Both the position numbers and the translations under genes were made by a program. From Flavobacterium sp. (GTDB lineage: Bacteria; Bacteroidota; Bacteroidia; Flavobacteriales; Flavobacteriaceae): DNA of 64,000 nt. The notes under the pieces are model-generated. The model was given only the letters and a program-made list of their open reading frames with translations. It was not told the origin of the DNA and made no database searches. The DNA is taken from positions 322,239 to 386,238 of the forward strand of contig JAIPAM010000001.1 of assembly GCA_021740105.1 (NCBI GenBank). The letters run 5' to 3'. Of this stretch, positions 45,699 through 54,103 are shown one piece after another. Numbering within the stretch: position 1 is the stretch's first letter; each line of letters opens with the position of its first letter.

Positions 45699-45727
45699 CA
45701 AAGGTACATTATTTCTTAATAATTCAA
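45699..45727 (-). promoter_or_regulatory. Promoter of atpBEFHAG
   Basis: On the minus strand TTG (45725-45727), an 18-base spacer and TACCTTTG (45699-45706) form a full flavobacterial promoter 31 bases before the atpB ATG. The ATP synthase genes can thus be transcribed apart from sprE and its neighbours. Confidence 0.7.
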
Positions 45728-45773
45728 GAATTAAAGTAACTTTTTTTGAGATCTTTCTGAATTAAAAGCTTCT

Positions 45774-46172
45774 TTACTGATTATTGTTTAAAATTCTAAT
45801 GGTTACAACGGTTTCTATCGTTAAGAAAATAGCAAAAACAATAAAAAAATTAATCTTTTCGTACCCAATATTTGAAATTTTAGAATTCAATATTGGCATC
45901 AAAAGAGCAAAAGAGATACCGATTTTTAAACACGTGGCAAACAAGAAGGCAAATCCTACGTTGTCAATGTTTTTTTGTTTTACCAATAGCAGCAATAAAA
46001 TAATTATTGTAGAGCAAGTCAAAAAGAAGCTATAAATAGTGGTCAAATCGAAATGAAAATGCTGATAATTTGGATTGTTTTGGTTGTAATAAAAAAATAA
46101 ATTGTGAATCCCAAAGCACAAAATAGCGGCAATTAAAACTTCTAACAACGGTTGGAATTTCTTTAATTTCAT
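45774..46172 (-). CDS. DUF6168-type membrane protein
   Basis: A 132-residue protein with four likely membrane helices (about 10-28, 45-64, 72-92, 106-126). It sits between atpZ and atpB, where other bacteria have AtpI, and its size and helix number are those of AtpI. I recall the flavobacterial protein at this place as DUF6168. A role in ATP synthase assembly is inferred from position only. It is 5 bases after atpZ, and the 105-base gap to atpB holds a promoter. Confidence 0.7.
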   Translation of the reverse strand: MKLKKFQPLLEVLIAAILCFGIHNLFFYYNQNNPNYQHFHFDLTTIYSFFLTCSTIIILLLLLVKQKNIDNVGFAFLFATCLKIGISFALLMPILNSKISNIGYEKINFFIVFAIFLTIETVVTIRILNNNQ

Positions 46173-46177
46173 AAAGA

Positions 46178-46408
46178 TTAGGAATTATTTATGTCTTTCA
46201 ACTGCCTATTAATATTATAAAAAGCAATAGCAACTCCTACTAATGTTAGAATTTTCACATAAATCGTATTTGGATTTGGATATTTGGCATCCAGCCAATT
46301 CCCGAGGTAGGAAAACAAAAAAACAATCACTCCCATTTGAATTGGTATATTGATTAAAGCCAGCCATTTACGGTTGTTTTGCTTTTTTGAATCTTTGTTG
46401 GATGACAT
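46178..46408 (-). CDS. AtpZ/AtpI family protein
   Basis: A 76-residue protein with two membrane helices (about 14-34 and 48-66) and the WLALINIPIQMGVIVFLFSYLGNWLDAKYP pattern of the AtpZ/AtpI family, split here between a basic N-terminus and a short C-terminal tail. These proteins support c-ring assembly or magnesium supply to ATP synthase. It lies 4 bases after the bactofilin gene and 5 bases before the DUF6168 gene. Confidence 0.85.
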   Translation of the reverse strand: MSSNKDSKKQNNRKWLALINIPIQMGVIVFLFSYLGNWLDAKYPNPNTIYVKILTLVGVAIAFYNINRQLKDINNS

Positions 46409-46412
46409 AAGG

Positions 46413-46772
46413 TTACACTATTGGATTCATCACGCAAGTGGCGCTGAAGTCGGCACCTGGCTCAACCGAAAGTTTCCCGCAAATTACCTCGCCGCGAACA
46501 CTTGCATTTGCTTTTAAATTTAGTAATTCTGCCACTTGAATTTTGCCTTCAAAATTTCCTTCAATGTCGGCGTTGATGCAAGAAATATCTCCTTTTACGC
46601 TCCCGGCTGGTCCAATCACAATTTTACCATTAGATTGAAAATTTCCAATTAAATGGCCGTCAAGTCTGAAATCAGCTGGCGAAACTATATCTCCATTTAT
46701 AGTAGTTCCTTCAACAATTCTGTTGGTTTTTCCTAATAGATCGGTATATGGTTTTGGGCTTTTGCTAAACAT
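46413..46772 (-). CDS. Bactofilin family protein
   Basis: A 119-residue polymer-forming cytoskeletal protein. After a short N-terminal tail (MFSKSPKPYTDLLG), the rest is a run of short beta-turns (GTTINGDI, GHLIGNF, GSVKGDI, GNFEGKI, ASVRGEV), which gives the right-handed beta-helix of bactofilins. They form filaments on the membrane that place cell-wall or motility machinery. It lies between sprE (4-base gap) and atpZ (4-base gap), so it is cotranscribed with a gliding/T9SS gene. Confidence 0.92.
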   Translation of the reverse strand: MFSKSPKPYTDLLGKTNRIVEGTTINGDIVSPADFRLDGHLIGNFQSNGKIVIGPAGSVKGDISCINADIEGNFEGKIQVAELLNLKANASVRGEVICGKLSVEPGADFSATCVMNPIV

Positions 46773-46776
46773 GGTT

Positions 46777-49596
46777 TTACTTTTTAGGCTTTTTAAATTC
46801 TTCTTTTTCGATAGTCCCTTTATTTAAAATCGGCATGGCGTTTCCGTTATCCATATTTGCTGGAGGCGGAACCCCTTCATTTTTTTTATCAGGAGAATCT
46901 AATGGATTGGCGTCCGGTTGTTTTACCACTTTAACCGGCTCTACATTTGGCGGTGCCGGCGTTTTTACAATAGGGTTTGGAGCTACCACTGGTGCCACTA
47001 AATAATCTTCAATATTTTTATTAATTTGAACTACCTGATAGTTATAATTGGAGATAATAATTGGCTTTTGTTGAATCTTAAATTCTTTTTTGATTCTTAA
47101 GGTATCAATTATTCCTTTTGAAAATTGTTCTGAAATAATTCCGTGAATCACCATAAAATTATCTTCAGAATTATAGATGTCTTCCGAAAAAGTCAAACGG
47201 TCTAATTGGTGATCGGCCACGAATTTTTTAATTTTTTCTTTTATAACCGCATTGTTTTTTTCATCATTATGTGGAACTTTATACACTATTTTCCATGATT
47301 TTGGTGCTACCGTATAGAATTTATAACTCTCTAAAACAGGAATGTCTTTCTTTAGAATCTCTTCGGCTTGCTTACCTTCAATATTGTTTGGATAATTTAA
47401 AGCTACAAAATTTAAAGCTTTTTTATATTCCGCTACTCCTCTTAATTTTCCGGTGGTGTTGGCTTTTAACAATTCATATTTTGCAACAATTTCCTCTCCT
47501 TCAAATTGATCAATTCCTTTTTCTAATTCTTCATTTACAATTCTGTAATCTCCCTTTTCATATAGTTTATAGAGTTTATTATAAGTAACTTCAGGGGCAT
47601 CAAGTGCGGCTATTTCAGGATTAGTATTGCTTAAAATATCCGCATATCTTGAATTTGGATATTGAGATATAATTTTTTCTTTCATCGCTAAAGCCTTGTC
47701 TTTATTGATGATTTCGTAAATTTTATAGAGATTGTACATTGAGGGAAGCACTAATCTTTCCTCCGGATTGTAATTCAATAATTGCTCTAATTTATTGGCG
47801 GCAAGCTGGTACTCCTTGAATTTTTCTTTATAAATTGACCCCAACTGATAATAAGCAAAATTTCTTTCTCTAATTATACTGTCAATCACTATTTGATTGG
47901 TTGGCAAGTCTTTTAAATAATAAGAAGCGGTATATTTTTCTTCTATTTTTTCCTCCTTTGCAATTGAAGGATCTTCATTAGGATCACTATTTAAATTTGG
48001 ATCATTATTGGTATTGGTTGCAGCTTCAGACGACAATCTCCAATTGTTTTTATAAGCACGATTCCCCCACGTTTTTCTAAACTGGAGTTTTCCATAAGCC
48101 ACTGATTTAGTGTTGTAGAAATAAAAATCGCTCTCTTTACCAATACCTGCAGATGCCATTAAATTCATTGGTGGTGCCTCACCTTTTTGGGCCGCAATTT
48201 TCGGGTCGGTTCCGCTTAAATTAGAGCCATCGGCTGGTTTATTTTGCTGGTTCTTGTCATTAGTTTTAGACGCTTGGACTTTCTTAAGATTGTCTTCCTT
48301 TTTTAATTTAAGAATGTACTTTTCATAATACGCCTTTCTGTCTAATTTTGACATATTAAAAACGCTAATCAAGCTGTCATTTTTAATGGCAATCCCTTCG
48401 TATTTTATGACATCAGCTAAATTTTCACGCTTCTTATTTATAAATCTAAATTCGCGAGAACGTGGTTTAAGTTGGACCAATGTGCTGTCAAAATATTTTC
48501 CTGTAATTGGATATCGGGCTTCTTTAAAATAAATATCAGCCAAGTTTCTATAGTTGGATGCAATGGTATACGTATCGCCTGTTTTGGCTTTTAGCGATTT
48601 ATTGTACTCCTTTTTAGCACTTCCAATTTTCTTGTTTTTATCGTAATACAGGGCTAAATGATGGTGAAGCACATCTAAAAAAGGGCGATTTTCTCTATCT
48701 GCAAGGAGTTTATTAAATGTTTTAAAAAAGGAAATTGAATCTGTTTTTTCATATCCTGCCAATTTCGCTTGATTGACTTTCGCATGTATTACATAAATTC
48801 TTGGAGATTTTCGTTTCATATCAATAACCGATTGATAGGCAATGGACGCGCTATCTTTATAGCCAAGTTCTTGATAAATTTGAGCTAAAATATATCGGTA
48901 TCTTGCTTTTTCCTCTTTCGATTTTGTGAACTGAGTCGCTATTTTCAAACTTGCAATTGCGCTGTCTTTTTTTCCAACATTGATAAATGCTTGAGAAATC
49001 GTGGCATTAGCATCAGCTAAAATTTGTTTTTTTAGTCGGCTATCTTTTAGAATGTACTTTAGATTTTTTAATGCCAACTCATCATTTTCAAGACGCATAT
49101 TCGTTTTTTCTCTCCAAATTCTGGCGTCGAGAATTTTATTACTGGTTGGCGATTTGTACAAGACATAATTAAATGCCTCAAGCGCTGGAATAAATCTTTG
49201 GTCGTAATATCTGGTTTTCCCTAGTAATAAATAGGCTTCATCCATTTGGGAATTTCTCTCAATTCCATTGATATTCATGGAGTGTTTTTGAATGGCCTTT
49301 GTAGCTTTGGTTTCGGCGCGTTCAAAATTTTCGTTTTTAGAATTTTCAGGTCTGACTTCTTCCTTGGTAATCTGCATTCTTTCAATCGGCAATACTTCCC
49401 AAAAATTGTCTTTGTAAGACGCTTTTAGATCTGTAACTCCTTTATCTAATGCGATTTGGCCGTTGTATAAAATATTGTCTTTGGCACTTAGGGCGTGCAT
49501 ATTTCTAGATACAAAAGTGTCCTTTTTTGTAGAACATGCTATCAATAAAAGGAGTGAACCTAGGGTATAAGATATTTTATATATATTATTTTTCAA
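46777..49596 (-). CDS. sprE: T9SS/gliding lipoprotein SprE (PorW homologue)
   Basis: A 939-residue lipoprotein with signal ending LLLLIACSTKK (lipobox, Cys 21). Most of the protein is made of TPR-like helical repeats (residues of about 100-400 and 560-740). The last 100 residues are rich in Pro, Asn and Lys. It resembles SprE of F. johnsoniae and PorW of P. gingivalis, needed for T9SS secretion and gliding. It starts a tight operon with bactofilin, atpZ and DUF6168 genes. No strong promoter was seen upstream; TATTTTTA at 49651-49658 (minus strand) is a poor match. Confidence 0.88.
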   Translation of the reverse strand: MKNNIYKISYTLGSLLLLIACSTKKDTFVSRNMHALSAKDNILYNGQIALDKGVTDLKASYKDNFWEVLPIERMQITKEEVRPENSKNENFERAETKATKAIQKHSMNINGIERNSQMDEAYLLLGKTRYYDQRFIPALEAFNYVLYKSPTSNKILDARIWREKTNMRLENDELALKNLKYILKDSRLKKQILADANATISQAFINVGKKDSAIASLKIATQFTKSKEEKARYRYILAQIYQELGYKDSASIAYQSVIDMKRKSPRIYVIHAKVNQAKLAGYEKTDSISFFKTFNKLLADRENRPFLDVLHHHLALYYDKNKKIGSAKKEYNKSLKAKTGDTYTIASNYRNLADIYFKEARYPITGKYFDSTLVQLKPRSREFRFINKKRENLADVIKYEGIAIKNDSLISVFNMSKLDRKAYYEKYILKLKKEDNLKKVQASKTNDKNQQNKPADGSNLSGTDPKIAAQKGEAPPMNLMASAGIGKESDFYFYNTKSVAYGKLQFRKTWGNRAYKNNWRLSSEAATNTNNDPNLNSDPNEDPSIAKEEKIEEKYTASYYLKDLPTNQIVIDSIIRERNFAYYQLGSIYKEKFKEYQLAANKLEQLLNYNPEERLVLPSMYNLYKIYEIINKDKALAMKEKIISQYPNSRYADILSNTNPEIAALDAPEVTYNKLYKLYEKGDYRIVNEELEKGIDQFEGEEIVAKYELLKANTTGKLRGVAEYKKALNFVALNYPNNIEGKQAEEILKKDIPVLESYKFYTVAPKSWKIVYKVPHNDEKNNAVIKEKIKKFVADHQLDRLTFSEDIYNSEDNFMVIHGIISEQFSKGIIDTLRIKKEFKIQQKPIIISNYNYQVVQINKNIEDYLVAPVVAPNPIVKTPAPPNVEPVKVVKQPDANPLDSPDKKNEGVPPPANMDNGNAMPILNKGTIEKEEFKKPKK

Positions 49597-49729
49597 TTTG
49601 AAACGATTTTATTCTTAAACTACTAAATCGAGATTTTAGTATATAACACGTAAAAATACACTTCTTTTTGATACCATAAAAGGTTCGGGTGGTTTTTTGA
49701 AGAACTAATTGAGAATTCGAATGAGTATT

Positions 49730-49770
49730 AACCTGACCGGTTTTGAAAACCGGTCAGGTTTGTTCGAATT
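49730..49770. repeat. Palindromic repeat, left copy (between sprE and the toxin gene)
   Basis: AACCTGACCGGTTTT and AAAACCGGTCAGGTT form a perfect palindrome at 49730-49761, followed by TGTTCGAAT. The right half is closely repeated at 51640-51677 in the same direction. It may also end transcription of the toxin-antitoxin genes, but the T-run is weak. Confidence 0.75.
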
Positions 49771-50092
49771 AATCTACGTAGGTTTCGCGAAGTACTTCTT
49801 TTAGTTTTGCAGTTTCTTTTTCGGATAGATTCCCTAATACTTTTATTATTCTTTGTCTGTCAATAGTTCTAATTTGGTCCAATACTATCCAACCTTTTTT
49901 CTTTTCATGAGTTATTTCAACTCTTGTTGGGTACGATTTTGAGCTACTAGTCATTGGCGAAACTACAATCGTTTGCAAATATTTGTTCATTTCGTTTGGC
50001 GAAATAACTACACAAGGGCGTGTTTTTTTCATTTCACTTCCAACGGTAGGATCGAGATTTACTAATACGATTTGATATTGTTTTAACTCCAT
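49769..50092 (-). CDS. MazF/PemK-type toxin (mRNA interferase)
   Basis: A 107-residue toxin of the MazF/PemK family. IVLVNLDPTVGSEMKKTRPCVV is the characteristic N-terminal strand pair (usual G-x-x-x-x-K-T-R-P-x-V/L-V pattern), TIVVSPMTS follows, and IVLDQIRTIDRQRI carries the conserved Asp-Gln-Arg-Asp region. Such proteins cut mRNA at short sequences. The ATG overlaps the end of the antitoxin gene by 10 bases, as is usual for these pairs. Confidence 0.92.
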   Translation of the reverse strand: MELKQYQIVLVNLDPTVGSEMKKTRPCVVISPNEMNKYLQTIVVSPMTSSSKSYPTRVEITHEKKKGWIVLDQIRTIDRQRIIKVLGNLSEKETAKLKEVLRETYVD

Positions 50093-50328
50093 TCTTCAAG
50101 ATTTTCGTCTTCAAAAACGTCGTTAACCAACAATTCATCATCGCCATTTTCGTGCATTTTCTGGAATGCTTTATCCCAATTTTTTCTAGGTTGTGATTTT
50201 GGTTTTATTATTATATAATCTTTCTCAAGTAAGAGTTCAACTTTATCAGTGATATTGTATTTTTCAATTAGGGTTTTCGATAAACGAATTCCTTTTGAGT
50301 TTCCAATTGGGATTACAGAAATGTCCAT
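50083..50328 (-). CDS. MazE/AbrB-type antitoxin
   Basis: An 81-residue antitoxin. The N-terminal half is an AbrB-type swapped-hairpin DNA-binding fold (VIPIGNSKGIRLSKTLIEKY, then VELLLEKDYIIIKP). The C-terminal half is acidic (DELLVNDVFEDENLEEW), which normally wraps the toxin. It precedes the toxin gene with a 10-base overlap, so the two are translationally coupled. A dyad over its promoter may be its own operator. Confidence 0.9.
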   Translation of the reverse strand: MDISVIPIGNSKGIRLSKTLIEKYNITDKVELLLEKDYIIIKPKSQPRKNWDKAFQKMHENGDDELLVNDVFEDENLEEWS

Positions 50329-50350
50329 AGTAATAATTTTTTTGTGATTA

Positions 50351-50365
50351 CAAAGTTATTACTTT
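50351..50365 (-). promoter_or_regulatory. mazE promoter with overlapping dyad (possible operator)
   Basis: TAACTTTG on the minus strand (50351-50358) is a -7 element 23 bases before the antitoxin ATG. It overlaps the dyad AAAGT-TATT-ACTTT (50352-50365), a plausible binding site for an AbrB-type antitoxin. No -33 TTG is seen at the normal distance. Confidence 0.5.
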
Positions 50366-50598
50366 ATTTGCGACTTATTTTGTTTTACAAGCTTTAATTT
50401 TAATTCTTGAATTTCAGCATTTTTACCTTTGACCTCTATTTGAAAATATTTTAAACTTGTAAACAAGTAAATAAGAACCAATATGTTTCTAATATCTATT
50501 GAATTAAATTCATTCATGAAGTTTAATTTGCTTGAAACCCATAAAACTCCAAATAATATAAGTGCAAGAGTAGAAATTATTTTTAATGTTTTTTTCAT
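50359..50598 (-). CDS. Small hypothetical membrane protein
   Basis: A 79-residue protein, unrecognised. Residues of about 7-23 are a hydrophobic helix (ISTLALILFGVLWVSS), residues of about 36-50 a second (IRNILVLIYLFTSL), and the tail is a charged, coiled-coil-like stretch (GKNAEIQELKLKLVKQNKS). The stop codon touches the mazE -7 element. It may be part of the same small accessory patch as the toxin-antitoxin pair. Confidence 0.6.
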   Translation of the reverse strand: MKKTLKIISTLALILFGVLWVSSKLNFMNEFNSIDIRNILVLIYLFTSLKYFQIEVKGKNAEIQELKLKLVKQNKSQIK

Positions 50599-50645
50599 CT
50601 TGATTAAGTTTTAGTTGCTTTTTTCAATTGTAACGACTGTGCTTT

Positions 50646-51431
50646 TTACTCTTTTGGTCGCTTTGTCAAGTCAATATTAAAGTTTGCGTTAATAATTAAT
50701 CCGTTATTATTTTGAAAAACACTTTGTCCGTTTATTTGTCTGCCAAACTGTAGTGTTTGATTTAAATATCCGCCTTCAATTCTCACATTTTTGTTAAAAC
50801 GAAAACCTATTAATGCGCCTATTCTATTTTGGTCAAAAATATTAGCGCTTACATTTTCCCCAAAGCCAATAAAAATTTCATCATAAAGAGCAACATAAGG
50901 AGTTTTATCTTTCGTTTCCTTGCCAATTAACGGAATTTGAAGCCTAAATAGGTATCTTAATCTATTTAAAAGCGGAAATTCATCTTCGGTAATTTGATTT
51001 GTTGAACTATATTTTCCTACAAATCTTTGTTCTAACATAAATCGATGAGAGAAGTCTATTATTCCTTCTTTATGCGAAAGTTGAACCATTTCAAAAATTC
51101 TATGTTCTGTAAAATCCCTGCCTGATCCATTTATTGGGTATTCACCATACGGAAAAGTTTCTATCCAAGCATAACCTAATCTGAAAAGTACTCTCGGATT
51201 TAAATTGTAGTTTAAGCCAACTCTTAAAAGACTTTGTTGCCAATTTGTAACTGTGTTGTCTCTACGCCATTGGTATTCGGTATGTATGCCAAATTTTTCA
51301 GACACTTTAAATGTTCCAAAATAGTTATACCACCCGATGCTATTACTTGTATTCAGACGGTTGTTTTGCCCAAAGACAGGAACACCAATGAGTAAATAAG
51401 CCGTAAAAAAGAAAAAGATTCTCAATTTCAT
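50646..51431 (-). CDS. DUF2490 family outer-membrane-like protein
   Basis: A 261-residue exported protein (signal ending GVPVFGQ) of the DUF2490 family. It alternates short strands with aromatic girdle residues (FGIHTEYQWRRDN, VLFRLGYAWIETFPYG, FSHRFMLEQRFVG), as in a beta-barrel of about 10-12 strands. The function of the family is unknown. The start at 51431 (MKLRIFFFFTAYLL) is preferred over one 5 codons upstream, as it opens the signal peptide directly. Confidence 0.8.
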   Translation of the reverse strand: MKLRIFFFFTAYLLIGVPVFGQNNRLNTSNSIGWYNYFGTFKVSEKFGIHTEYQWRRDNTVTNWQQSLLRVGLNYNLNPRVLFRLGYAWIETFPYGEYPINGSGRDFTEHRIFEMVQLSHKEGIIDFSHRFMLEQRFVGKYSSTNQITEDEFPLLNRLRYLFRLQIPLIGKETKDKTPYVALYDEIFIGFGENVSANIFDQNRIGALIGFRFNKNVRIEGGYLNQTLQFGRQINGQSVFQNNNGLIINANFNIDLTKRPKE

Positions 51432-51462
51432 ATATTCAATATTCAAAATGCTACTCTTAAAT

Positions 51463-51485
51463 GGTTTTGAAACCTATGAGGTTTG
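51463..51485. repeat. Partial palindromic repeat before the DUF2490 gene
   Basis: GGTTTTGAAACC followed by TATGAGGTTTG resembles the right half of a palindrome of the form AACCTCATAGG..CCTATGAGGTT, a variant of the family at 49730 and 51640. The left arm is missing. Confidence 0.45.
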
Positions 51486-51486
51486 T

Positions 51487-51618
51487 TTAATTAAAAAAAC
51501 TTTTTATTACGGAGAATATCATTATTATGACAACGAGAACTAAAAGAATAATTCCTTTAGTGAAATGAAAGGTCAAATACTTTTCTAATAGGCTTTTATC
51601 TTTGGGATTCTTTTTCAT
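51487..51618 (-). CDS. Small single-helix membrane protein (43 aa)
   Basis: ATG at 51618 to TAA at 51487 gives 43 residues: a charged start MKKNPKDKSLLEKYLTFHF, then a hydrophobic helix GIILLVLVVIIMIFSVI (residues 22-38) and a short SFFN end. It is not recognised. Support is the well-formed topology, with a positively charged N-terminal side and one membrane helix, and the otherwise empty 260-base gap. It lies in the patch between the two related palindromic repeats. It could still be a chance frame. Confidence 0.45.
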   Translation of the reverse strand: MKKNPKDKSLLEKYLTFHFTKGIILLVLVVIIMIFSVIKSFFN

Positions 51619-51639
51619 ATCAGTAAACTTAAAATAGTT

Positions 51640-51677
51640 AACCGGTCAGGCTTTGAAAACCAGTCAGGTTTATTCGA
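51640..51677. repeat. Palindromic repeat relative, right copy
   Basis: AACCGGTCAGG, CTTTGAAAA, CCAGTCAGGTTTATTCGA. The stretch from TTTGAAAACC onward matches the right half of the element at 49730 with a few changes and in the same direction. The left arm is in direct rather than inverted orientation, so this copy does not form the hairpin. Confidence 0.6.
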
Positions 51678-51690
51678 GGGCACGCCCAAA

Positions 51691-52386
51691 TTAAACTGCA
51701 AAAAACGCTTCTAGTTCCTTTAAAGTTTCTGCCGAAGTCACGATGTCTTTTACAATTTCCCCTTTGTTCAAAGCTACAATTCGGTCGCAAACCTCAACGG
51801 TGTGTTGCAAATCATGGCTGGATACTAATACCGTGATATTTGGATTTTCAGCCAATTCTTTGATGATTTTCTTTAATCGGCTTACGGTTGTTGGATCTAA
51901 ATTGGCAAACGGTTCATCTAGAATAACGACTTTTGGATTTCCAATTAACGTCGCAATAATGCCCACTTTTTTCTGATTCCCTTTCGATAAATCGCGTAAA
52001 TATTTTTTATTTCTTAAGATTTCATCGTTGAAAAATTCTTCATGTTTTTCAAGTAATGCGTTTACATCTGCTTTGTTTTGCCCGCGGATATCACCAATAA
52101 AATAAAAGTATTCTTCGGCGGTTAGGTAACCTATTAAAAAGGATTCGTCAAGAAAAGCGGAAGTGAACGGTTTCCAGTCTTCGCTGATGTTTACCTGAAT
52201 TTCATTGTTAGTTAATGTCCCTGTGGTAGGTTGGATTAAATCCAAAAGTAAACTGAAAAACGTAGTTTTACCTGCGCCATTGTTTCCTACTAATCCAAAG
52301 CTTTGCCCTTTTGGGATTTCTAGATTTGGGATATTTAATACGGTCGTGCCGTTGTATGTTTTTGAAAGTTGAGTTACTTGTATCAT
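51691..52386 (-). CDS. ABC transporter ATP-binding protein
   Basis: A 231-residue ATPase. Walker A is GNNGAGKTT near residue 35, the signature segment is LRDLSKGNQKKVGI, Walker B is VVILDEPFANLDP, and the switch His is in VLVSSHDLQHTVE. The family is the multidrug/ABC-2 export type. It is downstream of the DUF5687 membrane protein gene (56-base gap) on the same strand, which supplies the permease. The substrate is not known. Confidence 0.93.
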   Translation of the reverse strand: MIQVTQLSKTYNGTTVLNIPNLEIPKGQSFGLVGNNGAGKTTFFSLLLDLIQPTTGTLTNNEIQVNISEDWKPFTSAFLDESFLIGYLTAEEYFYFIGDIRGQNKADVNALLEKHEEFFNDEILRNKKYLRDLSKGNQKKVGIIATLIGNPKVVILDEPFANLDPTTVSRLKKIIKELAENPNITVLVSSHDLQHTVEVCDRIVALNKGEIVKDIVTSAETLKELEAFFAV

Positions 52387-52442
52387 TAAAAAAAGTTTAT
52401 TCGGTTATTTGGTTATTCGTTTATTAGAAATTAAAAAATAAG

Positions 52443-53927
52443 TTAATTTTCTTCTTGTTTAAATCCGTTTAAAGTGGCGTATTTTCTAGTTTGATATCCT
52501 TTGGTGATGAAATTCATCAACGTATTTCTAAAAAGCAGCCCAATAATTCCGATGGCCGCAATGATAATAATTGCCGTTTCTTCATTAAATAGCTTCGAAA
52601 AAGTAAAGAAAATAATTCCTGGAATTAGAAATAATGGCAACCCCACAATCCATTGTGCGGCGCCGGTTCCTTGGTAATTCATAAACGGTGATTTTTCTAA
52701 ATCAATGCGCTTCACATTAAAAGATCCCGCAAACATTAGAACAGGAATGTTGATTCCTAAATTATAAACGGCGCATGCCAAATTAGTTGCTAAAACATTC
52801 CAGCCAAAATAAACGTAGGGTGTGGTTAGTAAAGCTAAAACAACTACTGAAAAAGACATTAATCCTACTTTGGAGTCTAAATATTTTCGGAAAGTAATGT
52901 TTTGCGATAGGATCATTCCAAAATAACTAGAATCCCAAGAAGGAATAAATTGCCCGAAATTAATCATAAAAATTCCCGACATTAAAATGCCAACCACAAC
53001 ATAAATAAAGGAAACATCATTATATAAAGGATTGTTGTAAATCATTAGCCCGTAAAGCAAAAAAATAAATGAAATAAAAACCGTAGTTCGCGGTCTTTTA
53101 TTTCTCCAAATTAATTTTAAATCCAATTGCAAAAAGGGTGCAATTTCGCCGAAGCGTTTGGTCCAACTTAAATCGGTTGTTTTCGCTTCTATAATTTTTG
53201 TTTTTAGGGAGCTGTCTAAGTAAAAATTGCTTTTTAGGTAATTAAAATTCCAAAAATATAAACCGTCCAAAAGCAAAATAGGCGCTAGGACTAGAATTGG
53301 ATTTAGCAATAAACTATTTAAAATAGTTCCTGTGAAACTACTGATTTTGAAAATTTCAAAATATTCTAAACTCACAAAAGTTCCGCCCAATAATGCAAAA
53401 ATTAAGAACGCTAAGATATTATCTGCAAATTTCTTTTTGATTAAAAAGTTAGCATAGTTGACACATAAAACCAAAATATAAAGTGTGAACATCCAAACTA
53501 AAACGGGAGCTGTGCCAGCATTTCCTTTAATTATAGTGGTTATTCCGAAAGGAAGAATCACCAATAATGGGAATAAATTATAAATTGAAAAAACGCTTTT
53601 CAGTAAAACATAATGGATTACTTTTTCTCTTTTTATAGGCAAAATTAATAACGGCTTGATATTCATAACCGGCAAGCTTTGCATAAAAAAACGAAATATT
53701 AATTCAATGGCCAACCAAAAAATGACTACGTTATTGACCAATTGAATGGGTTTTTGATTGGGGAAGCTTTCATGAAGAAGCGGGTAAAGTGCTATTCCTA
53801 AAACTAGAAAGGAAAGGATAAAATAAAGCGCAATAAATCCTAAAAAAATTTTTAGCGCGATACTCTTTCCAACACTTGCCGAGCGCAAAAAGGATTTTAA
53901 TTCGAGATTGATAAAGTGTTTGAACAT
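52443..53927 (-). CDS. DUF5687 family ABC transporter permease
   Basis: A 494-residue membrane protein with about 10-12 hydrophobic helices, opened by an MFKHFINLELKSFLRS amphipathic start that is typical of ABC-2 type permeases. I assign DUF5687, a flavobacterial family that always appears next to an ABC ATPase. With the downstream ATPase it should make an exporter; the substrate is unknown. Confidence 0.85.
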   Translation of the reverse strand: MFKHFINLELKSFLRSASVGKSIALKIFLGFIALYFILSFLVLGIALYPLLHESFPNQKPIQLVNNVVIFWLAIELIFRFFMQSLPVMNIKPLLILPIKREKVIHYVLLKSVFSIYNLFPLLVILPFGITTIIKGNAGTAPVLVWMFTLYILVLCVNYANFLIKKKFADNILAFLIFALLGGTFVSLEYFEIFKISSFTGTILNSLLLNPILVLAPILLLDGLYFWNFNYLKSNFYLDSSLKTKIIEAKTTDLSWTKRFGEIAPFLQLDLKLIWRNKRPRTTVFISFIFLLYGLMIYNNPLYNDVSFIYVVVGILMSGIFMINFGQFIPSWDSSYFGMILSQNITFRKYLDSKVGLMSFSVVVLALLTTPYVYFGWNVLATNLACAVYNLGINIPVLMFAGSFNVKRIDLEKSPFMNYQGTGAAQWIVGLPLFLIPGIIFFTFSKLFNEETAIIIIAAIGIIGLLFRNTLMNFITKGYQTRKYATLNGFKQEEN

Positions 53928-54080
53928 AAAATTATAGGTTTATAATAATTTGATAAATATAGAAAAAATTATTGATTGGATTATTGTGAATTCAATATGC
54001 AATTAAGATAATTATATCACTGAACTTATGGGGTCTTAAAAAACTGACAATTATCATTTTCAGAAACCTAATTGGTTTGC

Positions 54081-54088
54081 TATCTTTG
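54081..54088 (+). promoter_or_regulatory. -7 promoter element of the PaaE-like gene
   Basis: TATCTTTG matches TAnnTTTG and lies 15 bases before the ATG at 54104. A TTG start at 54077 would be upstream of it, so the ATG is chosen. Confidence 0.55.
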
Positions 54089-54103
54089 CCAAAAAATAAA
54101 TCA

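Noticed and set aside
47271..47588. 105-codon open frame on the plus strand inside sprE
   Set aside because: It lies fully within the well-supported sprE gene on the other strand, has a Leu/Ile-rich random composition and no promoter or family features.
49730..51677. Insertion sequence or composite transposon around the toxin-antitoxin genes
   Set aside because: No transposase gene or terminal inverted repeats; the repeats are of a type that may be common elsewhere as terminators.
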